NCBI GenBank assembly: GCA_022702195.1
Contig: JAKONB010000415.1
Coordinates: 1-6,853 of the forward strand
Origin: Beijerinckiaceae bacterium
GTDB taxonomy: Bacteria > Pseudomonadota > Alphaproteobacteria > Rhizobiales > Beijerinckiaceae
Direction: 5' to 3'
DNA: 6,853 nucleotides
This document shows positions 1-6,224 of this stretch, piece by piece. The notes under the pieces are model-generated. The model saw only the letters and a list, made by a program, of their open reading frames with translations, did no database searches and had not been told where the DNA came from. Made by a program: the position numbers and the translations under genes. Each line of letters begins with the position of its first letter. Position 1 is the stretch's first letter.

Positions 1-2165
1 ACCGGCAGGGCGTCGGCCAGCACCTTGGCGAATTGGAACGCGATGTTGGCCGCGTCGAGATTGGGCATGATCAGCACGTTGGCCGCGCCCTTGAGGTGCG
101 AGACCGGCATCACCCGGTCGCGGATCAGCTCGGACAGGGCGGTGTCCGCCTGCATCTCGCCATCCACCTGCAGGCCCGGCTCGCGGGCCTGGATCAGGCC
201 CAGCGCGCTGCGCATCTTGCGGGCCGACTGCGAATCCGACTGGCCGAAATCCGAGTGGCTGAGCAGGGCGATCTTCGGGGTGAGGCCGAAGCGGCGCACG
301 TGCTCGGCGCAGGCCACCGCCACGTCGGCGATCTCTTCCGCCGAAGGATCGGGCCGCACATGGGTGTCGGCCAGGAAATACGCGCCGTTCTTGGTGACGA
401 TCAGGCTCATGGCGGCGAAATCGAGCACCCCCGGCGCCATGCCGATCACGTCGCGGATCACCCGCAGGCGGGTCTCGAACCGGCCCTCGAGGCCGCAGAT
501 CAGCGCGTCGGCCTCGCCCCGGCGCACCGCGATGGCGCCGATCACCGTGTTGTTGGTGCGCACCAGGGTGCGGGCGGCGTCCGGGGTGATGCCCCGGCGC
601 CCGGCGGCGTCCAGGTAGGTGGCCACGTAGTCGCGGTAGCGCGGATCGTCCTCGGGATCGATCAGGTCGAAATGCACCCCCTGGCGCAGGGACAGGCCGA
701 AGCGCTTGATCCGGGTCTCGATCACCCGCGGGCGGCCCACCAGGATGGGCTTGGCCACCCCGTCCTCGACGATGGCCTGGGCCGCGCGTAGCACACGCTC
801 GTCCTCGCCCTCGGCGTAGATGACCCGCTTGGGATTCTCCTTCGCCTTGGAGAAGATCGGCTTCATGATGAAGCCCGAGCGGTGGACGAACTGGTCGAGG
901 CTGTCGGTATAGGCCTGGACGTTCTCCAGCGGCCGCCCGGCGACGCCCGACTCCATCGCCGCCTTGGCGACGGCGGGGGCGATGCGCAGGATCAGGCGCG
1001 GATCGAACGGGCTCGGGATCAGCGAGCGGGGGCCGAACGGCCGGGCCTCGCCGCCATAGGCGCGGGCGACCACGTCCGAGGGCGTCTCGCGGGCGAGCGC
1101 CGCGATCGCCTTCACGGCGGCCTGCTTCATCTCCTCGTTGATCGAGGTGGCGCCGACATCCAGCGCGCCCCGGAAGATGTAGGGGAAGCACAGGACGTTG
1201 TTGACCTGGTTCGGGAAATCAGAGCGCCCGGTACAGATCATCGCGTCGGGGCGCTTCTCCTGCGCCAGATCCGGCATGATCTCCGGGTAGGGGTTGGCCA
1301 GGGCCATGATCAGCGGCTTGTCGGCCATCTTCTCGAGGTATTCGGGCTTGAGCACGCCGCCGGCCGAGAGGCCGATGAACACGTCGGCGCCCGGGATCAC
1401 CTCCGCCAGGGTCCGGGCCCCGGTCTCCTGGGCGTAGACGTCCTTCCAGCGGTCCATCAGCTCGGTGCGGCCCTTGTAGACCACGCCCTTGATGTCGGTG
1501 ACGGTGATGTTCTCCACCCGTGCCCCGAGGGAGACGAGGAGGTTCAGGCAAGCGAGCGCCGCCGCGCCCGCGCCCGAGGTGACGATGCGGACGTCGGAGA
1601 GCTGCTTGCCGGCGAGTTCGAGGGCGTTGAGCACCGCCGCCGCCACGATGATCGCGGTGCCGTGCTGGTCGTCGTGGAAGACCGGGATGGTCATCCGCGC
1701 CCGGCACTGCTCCTCGACCTCGAAGCATTCCGGCGCCTTGATGTCCTCGAGGTTGATGCCGCCGAAGGTCGGCTCCAGGGCGCAGACCACGTCCACGAGC
1801 TTGGCGACGTCGGTCTGGTCGACCTCGATGTCGAACACGTCGATGCCGGCGAATTTCTTGAACAGGACCGCCTTGCCCTCCATCACCGGCTTGGAGGCGA
1901 GCGGACCGATATTGCCCAGCCCCAGCACCGCGGTGCCGTTGGTGAGCACCGCCACGAGGTTCTGCCGGATGGTGAGGGTGGCGGCCTCCTGCGGGTCCTC
2001 GTGGATCGCCATGCAGGCGGCGGCCACACCGGGCGAATAGGCCAGCGCGAGGTCACGCTGGTTGCCCAGCGGCTTGGTGGCCTGGATCTCGAGCTTTCCG
2101 GGACGGGGGAGGCGGTGGTAGACGAGCGCCCCGGATTTGAGATCGTCGGACATGTTGTCGCCCAT
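1..2165 (-). CDS. maeB: NAD(P)-dependent malic enzyme with C-terminal phosphotransacetylase-like domain (MaeB type), 3' end off window
   Basis: It oxidatively decarboxylates malate to pyruvate and CO2 in the cytosol, linking the TCA cycle to pyruvate and to NAD(P)H supply. The frame stays open for 721 codons from an ATG at 2165 to the left edge and closely matches E. coli MaeB (about 759 residues), so roughly 40 C-terminal residues are missing. Visible marks: YSPGV (residues 43-47) with the catalytic Tyr; GKAVLFKKFAGID from 97 with the probable catalytic Lys98; NLEDIKAPECF from 138 and HDDQHGT (164-170) for metal binding; the dinucleotide-binding GAGAAA (198-203); and NPYPEI from 291. From about residue 430 (MKPIFSKAKENPKRV) a phosphotransacetylase-like domain follows, which in this family is regulatory rather than a working Pta. 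The start is supported by GGGAG about 8 nt upstream; a second in-frame ATG lies at 2153. Rhizobial relatives include NAD- (Dme) and NADP-dependent (Tme) forms, so cofactor preference is not settled here. Confidence 0.96.
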   Translation of the reverse strand, partial: MGDNMSDDLKSGALVYHRLPRPGKLEIQATKPLGNQRDLALAYSPGVAAACMAIHEDPQEAATLTIRQNLVAVLTNGTAVLGLGNIGPLASKPVMEGKAVLFKKFAGIDVFDIEVDQTDVAKLVDVVCALEPTFGGINLEDIKAPECFEVEEQCRARMTIPVFHDDQHGTAIIVAAAVLNALELAGKQLSDVRIVTSGAGAAALACLNLLVSLGARVENITVTDIKGVVYKGRTELMDRWKDVYAQETGARTLAEVIPGADVFIGLSAGGVLKPEYLEKMADKPLIMALANPYPEIMPDLAQEKRPDAMICTGRSDFPNQVNNVLCFPYIFRGALDVGATSINEEMKQAAVKAIAALARETPSDVVARAYGGEARPFGPRSLIPSPFDPRLILRIAPAVAKAAMESGVAGRPLENVQAYTDSLDQFVHRSGFIMKPIFSKAKENPKRVIYAEGEDERVLRAAQAIVEDGVAKPILVGRPRVIETRIKRFGLSLRQGVHFDLIDPEDDPRYRDYVATYLDAAGRRGITPDAARTLVRTNNTVIGAIAVRRGEADALICGLEGRFETRLRVIRDVIGMAPGVLDFAAMSLIVTKNGAYFLADTHVRPDPSAEEIADVAVACAEHVRRFGLTPKIALLSHSDFGQSDSQSARKMRSALGLIQAREPGLQVDGEMQADTALSELIRDRVMPVSHLKGAANVLIMPNLDAANIAFQFAKVLADALP

Positions 2166-2228
2166 GGGCCTCACTCCCTGGATGTTGCGCCGCTCGCGCA
2201 TTGAAGCACGGGTCCGGTCTTGGCCGGG
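2166..2228. promoter_or_regulatory. 63-bp divergent intergenic region between malic enzyme and acetyltransferase genes
   Basis: This is the only non-coding DNA between two genes reading away from each other, so promoters for both must lie here or extend into the opposite gene's 5' end. The minus strand has a clear GGGAG ribosome-binding site for the malic enzyme at about 2174-2178. The plus side has no good Shine-Dalgarno sequence before 2229. I see no convincing -35/-10 pair in either direction. Confidence 0.4.
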
Positions 2229-2873
2229 ATGCGTCGGTTGAGGCCCCTGTTGCACCGCCTGCGAAACGGGCGCAACCCGAACAACGAGACCCGGATTCAC
2301 CTCGCCCGGCTCGTCAAATCTCGGGGTTTCTCCATCGGCGCCTATTCCTATGGCCGCCCGAAGGTGCGGTTTCCCGAGTCGGGGCGGATGCTGACGATCG
2401 GCCGGTTTTGTTCCATCGCCGACAAGGTTGAGATCCTGCTCGGCGGCGGGCACCGGCTCGACTGGGTCTCCACCTACCCGTTCGCCGCCATGGGCGGGCT
2501 CTGGCCCGGCGTGGCGGCGCCGGCCGAGTACCACGCCTCGCGCGGCGACGTGACCATCGGCTCCGACGTCTGGCTCGGCTCGGGCTGCCTGATCCTGTCC
2601 GGCGTCACCATCGGCCACGGGGCGGTGGTGGGCGCCCACGCGGTGGTGGCCCGCGACGTGCCGCCCTACGGCGTGGTGGCCGGGAACCCCGCCCGGCTGA
2701 TCCGCCACCGCTTCGCCCCCGATCTGGTGGCCGACCTCGTCGCGACCGCCTGGTGGGAGCTGCCGCAGGCGGAGATCGCCGCCCTGGTGCCGCTGCTGCA
2801 GAGCGGGCGGATCCCCGAACTGGTGGCGGCGGTGCGGGCGCTCCGGGGGGGCGGCGTTGCGGGCGCTCCCTGA
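2229..2873 (+). CDS. CatB/Vat-like hexapeptide-repeat acetyltransferase (xenobiotic acetyltransferase family)
   Basis: Predicted acetyl-CoA-dependent O-acetyltransferase of the left-handed beta-helix class, 214 residues, matching the usual 205-220 of this family; it should act as a cytosolic trimer. Seen in the sequence: an early hexapeptide stretch LTIGRFCSIA (55-64); the loop GGGHRLDWVSTYPF (72-85), whose His75 corresponds to the catalytic His of CatB and Vat enzymes; a run of hexapeptide repeats at 108-145 (VTIGSDVWLGSGCLI, VTIGHGAVVGAHAVV); the family tail motif VVAGNPARLIR (149-159); and an alpha-helical C-terminus. The ATG at 2229 is preferred over an in-frame TTG at 2220; an in-frame stop at 2202 rules out anything longer, and no strong ribosome-binding site is visible. 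The acceptor is unknown. Chloramphenicol or streptogramin resistance enzymes belong here, but so do sugar and polysaccharide acetyltransferases, so resistance should not be assumed. Confidence 0.9.
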   Translation: MRRLRPLLHRLRNGRNPNNETRIHLARLVKSRGFSIGAYSYGRPKVRFPESGRMLTIGRFCSIADKVEILLGGGHRLDWVSTYPFAAMGGLWPGVAAPAEYHASRGDVTIGSDVWLGSGCLILSGVTIGHGAVVGAHAVVARDVPPYGVVAGNPARLIRHRFAPDLVADLVATAWWELPQAEIAALVPLLQSGRIPELVAAVRALRGGGVAGAP

Positions 2874-2924
2874 ATCCCGTAACCGAATGCCTCGAAAACC
2901 CACCGTTCCAAGGCCGCTTGCCCC

Positions 2925-3206
2925 ATGTCCGAACCCAATTCCGATACGCCCCCCGCCCAAACCCCGCCCGATCGCCTGGCCGTGAACCCCAACAGCCCGT
3001 TCTACGACGAGAAGATCCTGGAGCGCGGCATCGGCATCCGCTTCAAGGGCGTCGAGAAGACCAACGTGGAGGAGTATTGCGTCAGCGAGGGCTGGGTCCG
3101 CCTGTCGGCCGGAAAGACCCTCGACCGCGCCGGCAACCCGATGACGGTGAAGCTGAAAGGCCCGGTGGAGCCGTATTTTCGCGATGACGCCCCGGCCGAG
3201 GGCTGA
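2925..3206 (+). CDS. DUF3297 family small protein, function unknown
   Basis: A 93-residue soluble protein that I recognise as a DUF3297-type protein, a short family common in Proteobacteria with no established activity; some entries are labelled glutathione peroxidase without good reason. After a Pro-rich, probably disordered start (residues 1-16) comes the conserved core: LAVNPNSPFYDEKILERGIG (18-37), IRFKGVEKTNVEEYCVSEGW (38-57), then VRLSAGKTLDRAGNPMTVKL (58-77) and KGPVEPYF (78-85). The single Cys52 lies in the conserved EEYCVSEGW segment. There is no signal peptide or membrane segment. It starts 51 bp after the acetyltransferase stop on the same strand and could be co-transcribed; the ribosome-binding site is weak (AAGG about 11 nt upstream). 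Its stop is 3 bp from the stop of the convergent downstream gene, with no room for a separate terminator. Confidence 0.88.
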   Translation: MSEPNSDTPPAQTPPDRLAVNPNSPFYDEKILERGIGIRFKGVEKTNVEEYCVSEGWVRLSAGKTLDRAGNPMTVKLKGPVEPYFRDDAPAEG

Positions 3207-3209
3207 GCC

Positions 3210-3911
3210 TCAGGCCGGCGCCCGCTCCAGCGGGAACGGCGTCGGCTCCCAATAGGGCGCGATCTTGTTGGTGCCGCGGATGTTCTCGGCCTCCCAGCCG
3301 TGGAGGATGTTGGCCAGCGCCGGCCGGTCGCCCGCCAGGAGCGGGTCGGCGACGGTCATGATCAGCCGCCGCATGTACTGGTAGATCGGCGCCTCCGGAC
3401 GCTTGTTCTCCCGGAAGTGCGGGAGGAGCGTATCCAGCAGGGCGCGGGCGGCCTCGAGGTCGCCGAGGGCGATGTCGAGGATGAGCCGCTTCTCCGGGAA
3501 GCCGGTCCTGGCGATCGGGAACGTCTCCCGGTAATAGGCCGCCCACCCTTCGAGGCTGTCCAGCGACCGGAGGTGCGGCAGGGCTTGGGCTTCGATCAGC
3601 CGAAGTGCGGCCTCCACCGTGTCGGGATCGGACCAGTGCCAGTATGCGGGCCCGGCAGCTCGACCGGATGGGTAGATGTGGCCCGCGCAATGCCCGATCA
3701 GCCCGGACAGGTCCCTGTGCGGGATGAAGGTCGCGACGATCGCCCATCGGATCAGGAACGCATCCGGATTGGATGAACGATCCAGGAAGACGCGCGCCGC
3801 CGTATGGCGAATGGGCGTGAGCCAGAGTTCGCGCCCGCCCGGATAGGCGAAGTCGGGATGACGATCGGCCAGCGGACGGAACAGTCTTTTGGCTTGGCGG
3901 GCGTTGGTCAT
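3210..3911 (-). CDS. Unknown protein coupled to the upstream toxin-like gene; candidate immunity or partner protein
   Basis: A 233-residue protein that I cannot assign to a named family. It looks soluble and mostly helical, with no signal peptide or clear membrane span. Visible segments: an aromatic/Pro-rich N-terminus with FAYPGGRELWLTPIRH (21-36), VFLDRSSNPDAFLIRWAIVA (41-60), WHWSDPDTVEAALRLIEAQA (91-110) followed by LPHLRSLDSLEGWAAYY, and a TPR-like helical pair around KRLILDIALGDLEAARALLD (141-160). Its ATG at 3911 overlaps the stop of the upstream gene in an ATGA, so translation is probably coupled. This two-gene order, nuclease-like protein then small soluble protein, is typical of effector/immunity pairs, which is the only reason for the immunity suggestion. 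Against it, the counted blocks in this gene have host-like G+C (about 62-65%), unlike the AT-rich toxin tip. The gene itself is secure; the role is inference. Confidence 0.82.
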   Translation of the reverse strand: MTNARQAKRLFRPLADRHPDFAYPGGRELWLTPIRHTAARVFLDRSSNPDAFLIRWAIVATFIPHRDLSGLIGHCAGHIYPSGRAAGPAYWHWSDPDTVEAALRLIEAQALPHLRSLDSLEGWAAYYRETFPIARTGFPEKRLILDIALGDLEAARALLDTLLPHFRENKRPEAPIYQYMRRLIMTVADPLLAGDRPALANILHGWEAENIRGTNKIAPYWEPTPFPLERAPA

Positions 3912-4927
3912 CGCCTCGGTCTCATTTCCATCAGGATAAAGCGCGTGGCATCCGGGAAATTTCGCTGCACAGCTGTAACGTAATCGACTGCCTTCCTTGA
4001 TTTTATTCCTCTCTCTCCTGTTTTAGGATCATAAATACAAACTGTTGAGTTTTTTCTCGTGTTTTCGAGGATGTCGAGTCTTACTGTATTGCCTTTGCCG
4101 TAATTTTCCGATTCGCCTGTAGTATTATCGTATGAAACTTCGGCGACAAAATCAGGATCATGACGAGATTTGATGTCCTCCGCCATTAGATAATGGACGC
4201 GTGTTCCAATGGCCTGTGGTGTAAAATACAATCCGGACGCTTTGACTTTTGCCGTCGTCTCGTCCAGCAGGGATTGTACCTCGCGGTGGCGGGGGCAAGC
4301 TTCATCCAGTTCTGGCTGATCCACTTCGCCGACCCAAACCGCATCATCCGACCGACCCTCACCGCGCTTGTACTCGCTGGCGGGCGCGACGAAAATCGCC
4401 GAACCGCTGCCAATGCGCTGAGACAAAGCTCCCAACAGCTGCCGCGCTGCTTCAACCGCCGCCGCAAACCGCGATGGTCCTCGCATCGGAGCCCGGACGC
4501 TCTGAAGAAACGCTTCGGGCTCCACGCCCGAGGCGGTCAGCGTGCTGCGGGAGAGGATTTCTCCGGTTTCGCCGTCGCGGACAGTCTGAGTTCGTCCCTC
4601 CATCTCGAAGATGGTGCGCGTGCCGTCCGGTGCGATGACGGTGTGCTCCTCGTCCCAACCCTCGGACGAGCGACTGCGGATGCGCAGGGAGAGAACCTGC
4701 GATCCATCCTCGGTGACGGTCTCTTCCGCCCCCGATGCCCCCTGGCTTTCGCCGTTCGAGGCCCAGCGGCCGCCGTGAGGGATTCCTGCCGGCTCACGGG
4801 GTTGGTTCCGATCGTACTTGCGGGACAGCGCCCGCTGCACGCGCACGAAGCCGATGGTGACGGACAAGCCGGCGACGGCGGAGCGGAGACGAAGGAGCTT
4901 GGTGCGGTGATCGGGGGAAAGCGACAT
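3908..4927 (-). CDS. Toxin-like protein: conserved-looking N-terminal motif plus C-terminal PD-(D/E)xK-like nuclease domain (predicted)
   Basis: A 339-residue protein in modular form. Residues 1-37 are basic with a mildly hydrophobic stretch (AVAGLSVTIGFVRV, 17-30), not a convincing signal peptide. YDRNQPREPAGIPHGGRW (38-55) resembles a YxPNQPRxPAGxPxGGxW motif that I recall from rhizobial toxin-like and phage-associated proteins. Residues 56-220 form a Gly/Ser/Glu-rich and then partly helical middle. The C-terminal 120 residues hold GTRVHYLMAEDI (241-252), FVAEVSYD (260-267), TVRLDIL (281-287, Asp285) and VCIYDPKTGERG (296-307, Asp300 and Lys302). The D...DxK arrangement on two predicted strands fits a restriction-endonuclease-fold nuclease. 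The ATG at 4927 has GGAG 9 nt upstream. DNA for residues about 223-322 is only 43% G+C, suggesting a transferred domain. Secretion route, target and activity are not shown by the sequence. Confidence 0.85.
   Translation of the reverse strand: MSLSPDHRTKLLRLRSAVAGLSVTIGFVRVQRALSRKYDRNQPREPAGIPHGGRWASNGESQGASGAEETVTEDGSQVLSLRIRSRSSEGWDEEHTVIAPDGTRTIFEMEGRTQTVRDGETGEILSRSTLTASGVEPEAFLQSVRAPMRGPSRFAAAVEAARQLLGALSQRIGSGSAIFVAPASEYKRGEGRSDDAVWVGEVDQPELDEACPRHREVQSLLDETTAKVKASGLYFTPQAIGTRVHYLMAEDIKSRHDPDFVAEVSYDNTTGESENYGKGNTVRLDILENTRKNSTVCIYDPKTGERGIKSRKAVDYVTAVQRNFPDATRFILMEMRPRR
3961..4260. other. AT-rich island coinciding with the C-terminal domain of the toxin-like gene
   Basis: I counted G+C in 60-base blocks: 47, 35, 37, 48 and 48% across this stretch (129 of 300), against 62% at 4261-4320, 55% at 3901-3960, 62% at 3841-3900 and 67% at 4681-4740. 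On the minus strand the stretch encodes about residues 223-322 of the toxin-like protein, so the composition edge falls close to the inferred domain boundary. This fits recent acquisition of the toxin tip by recombination. No repeats or transposase remnants are visible at the edges. Confidence 0.7.
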
Positions 4928-4962
4928 CGATGGGGGCTCCGCAAGCGAATCCAGCCATCAGG

Positions 4963-4991
4963 TGTGTATCCGAAAATTCCCAAAATATCAA
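4963..4991 (-). promoter_or_regulatory. Possible sigma70-type promoter for the toxin-like gene
   Basis: On the minus strand TTGATA (4991-4986) is followed after 17 nt by TACACA (4968-4963), about 35 nt before the ATG at 4927. The surrounding DNA is markedly AT-rich for this window. The -35 box overlaps the left arm and inner part of a 9-bp inverted repeat. The -10 match is mediocre, so this is a candidate only. Confidence 0.35.
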
Positions 4992-5008
4992 TATAAACCT
5001 ATTTTGGG
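4979..5008. repeat. 9-bp perfect inverted repeat (CCCAAAATA / TATTTTGGG), possible operator
   Basis: CCCAAAATA (4979-4987) and TATTTTGGG (5000-5008) are perfect complements separated by 12 nt. The repeat sits in the 122-bp gap between the unknown 102-residue gene and the toxin-like gene, over the putative -35 region of the latter. The symmetry suits a dimeric repressor. A weak terminator for the upstream gene is the alternative, but the stem is AT-rich and no real T-run follows it. Confidence 0.5.
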
Positions 5009-5049
5009 TATGTGGTCCGCTGCTAACCGAGATGACCTCAATGCCTTCC

Positions 5050-5358
5050 TCAGTCGGCGGGAGAAACAGTTTCCCGCACCCGCAGCGCCCCTTCGAAAGT
5101 CCGCACCGCCTCTGCCACCATCGCGGCCACCCCCGCCTCGGTCCTCCGGTCGCGGATGACGAGACTCGTGATCGCATCCGGGTGGTTCCTGCGCTGCTTC
5201 GGGGTGCGGGGGTGGTTGGAGACCCTGAGCGCGAAGGCGCAGCCCTCCGGCTTGAGGTAAATGCTGTCGCCCCGCGTGTTGCGGGCCACCACCGCGAAGC
5301 CTTGCGCCTCCAGCAGTGCCACCGCGTGGGCCAGGGCCGCCGGGACGGTCAGCATCAT
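5050..5358 (-). CDS. Unknown 102-residue protein coupled to the glycosyltransferase
   Basis: I do not recognise this family. The protein reads MMLTVPAALAHAVALLEAQG (1-20), then a probable beta-rich core with NTRGDSIYLKPEGCAFALRV (27-46), a basic loop SNHPRTPKQRRNHPDA (47-62), a strand TSLVIRD and a closing helix EAGVAAMVAEAVRTFEG (74-90). The layout (helix, strands, basic loop, helix) is that of a small soluble domain, possibly nucleic-acid binding, but that is only a guess. The frame stays open upstream, yet the real start should be ATG 5358 or ATG 5355: the first overlaps the glycosyltransferase stop as ATGA, and GAGGG lies 6-9 nt before them. Translation is therefore probably coupled to the glycosyltransferase, although nothing in the sequence links their functions. 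Confidence 0.75.
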   Translation of the reverse strand: MMLTVPAALAHAVALLEAQGFAVVARNTRGDSIYLKPEGCAFALRVSNHPRTPKQRRNHPDAITSLVIRDRRTEAGVAAMVAEAVRTFEGALRVRETVSPAD

Positions 5359-6224
5359 TCCAGGCCCTCGCGGGCCAGGGCGGTGTGGCCGCGCAGGGCG
5401 GCCAGAGCCCCGGCGGCCGAGCCGCCGTAGCGCTCCCACTGCGCCCGGCGCAGGGCGAGGCGCGCGAGCGCCGCCTTGGGCGCGTTCACCGCCAGCATCC
5501 CGGTGCTGGGGTCGGGCAGGCCGTACTTGCGCGACACGTAGGCGCGCGACCAGGCCTGGTGCCAGCGGGTGCGGAACACCCGGCCGGGCTCGGGGGCCGA
5601 CGAGCGGCCGCGCCCGTGCAGGGCCTGCGCCCCGTGGACATGGACCAGGGCGTGGCCCGCCTCCGCCACCCGGCGGCACAGGTCGTCGTCCTCGTAGAAC
5701 AGGAAGATGTTCGGGTCGAAGCCGCCGACCTCCAGGAAGAGGTCGCGCCGGACCATCAGGCAGGCCCCCGACAGGAACGGCGCGCAGGCATCGCCCTCGG
5801 GCAGGGCGCGCTTGGCACGCGGGTTGGTGAGGTAGGGCGCGAGCAGCGAGCGCGGCTGGTAGAACACGCGCCCGTCCGGCTCTACCAGGCGCGGGGCGAG
5901 CAGGCCGGCCTCGGGGTAGCGCCGGGCGGCGGCCAGCAGGGCGTCGGCGGCGCCGGGCTGCAGGATCAGGTCCGGGTTGAGGATCAGCACCCGCTCGGCG
6001 CGGGTCGCGGCGGCGACGCCGCGGTTGTTGGCCCGGCCGTAGCCCTCGTTGCGGGCGTTGCGCAGCACCTCCGCGCCCGCCGCTGCGGCGAGGGCAGCGG
6101 ACTCGTCCCGGCTGGCATTGTCGACCACGAGGGCCGGCACGTGCTCGGCCGCCAGCGCCCGCAGGCAGTCGGGCAGGGCGTGTTCGCTGTCATGGGCGAC
6201 GACGATGGCGACGAGGCTCGACAC
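5355..6224 (-). CDS. GT2 family glycosyltransferase (rhamnosyltransferase-like)
   Basis: Predicted GT-A-fold, metal- and nucleotide-sugar-dependent inverting glycosyltransferase of family 2, most like the bacterial rhamnosyltransferase (WbbL/RfbF-type) branch that adds sugars to surface polysaccharides at the inner face of the membrane. The 289-residue length is usual. Seen: N-terminal strand SSLVAIVVAHDSE; VVDNAS (33-38) for nucleotide binding; NEGYGRANNRG (59-69); the DxD-equivalent NPD (83-85); the acceptor-side SGACLMVRR (152-160) and GGFD (167-170); and YEDDDLCRR (177-185) with the likely catalytic acidic residues. No membrane segment is evident. The start is GTG at 6224, chosen because GGAG lies 6 nt upstream and the protein begins directly at the first GT-A strand. 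The gene is isolated from other polysaccharide genes in this window, so donor sugar and acceptor are unknown. It overlaps the next gene by 4 nt. Confidence 0.93.
   Translation of the reverse strand: MSSLVAIVVAHDSEHALPDCLRALAAEHVPALVVDNASRDESAALAAAAGAEVLRNARNEGYGRANNRGVAAATRAERVLILNPDLILQPGAADALLAAARRYPEAGLLAPRLVEPDGRVFYQPRSLLAPYLTNPRAKRALPEGDACAPFLSGACLMVRRDLFLEVGGFDPNIFLFYEDDDLCRRVAEAGHALVHVHGAQALHGRGRSSAPEPGRVFRTRWHQAWSRAYVSRKYGLPDPSTGMLAVNAPKAALARLALRRAQWERYGGSAAGALAALRGHTALAREGLE

Noticed and set aside
33..2204. Long plus-strand open frames (25-618, 33-791, 882-2204) opposite the malic enzyme
   Set aside because: Antisense shadows of a GC-rich gene; translations are rich in Arg, Gly, His and Val with no recognisable domain, whereas the minus strand gives a clear malic enzyme.
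2841..2851. Run of seven G near the 3' end of the acetyltransferase gene as a phase-variation tract
   Set aside because: Short for this GC-rich genome and located in the last residues, after all functional motifs, so slippage would have little effect.
2229..2873. Calling the acetyltransferase a chloramphenicol resistance gene (catB)
   Set aside because: Family motifs fit, but the family also contains enzymes with other acceptors and the context gives no support for resistance.
4193..4996. 267-codon plus-strand open frame across the toxin-like gene
   Set aside because: Antisense; no motif, poor start context, and it would read out through the opposing gene's 5' region.
5359..5679. Upstream extension of the 102-residue gene to an ATG at 5679
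   Set aside because: The extra part is Pro/Arg/Gly-rich and lies inside the glycosyltransferase in another frame; the GAGGG plus ATGATG at 5355-5358 is a better start.
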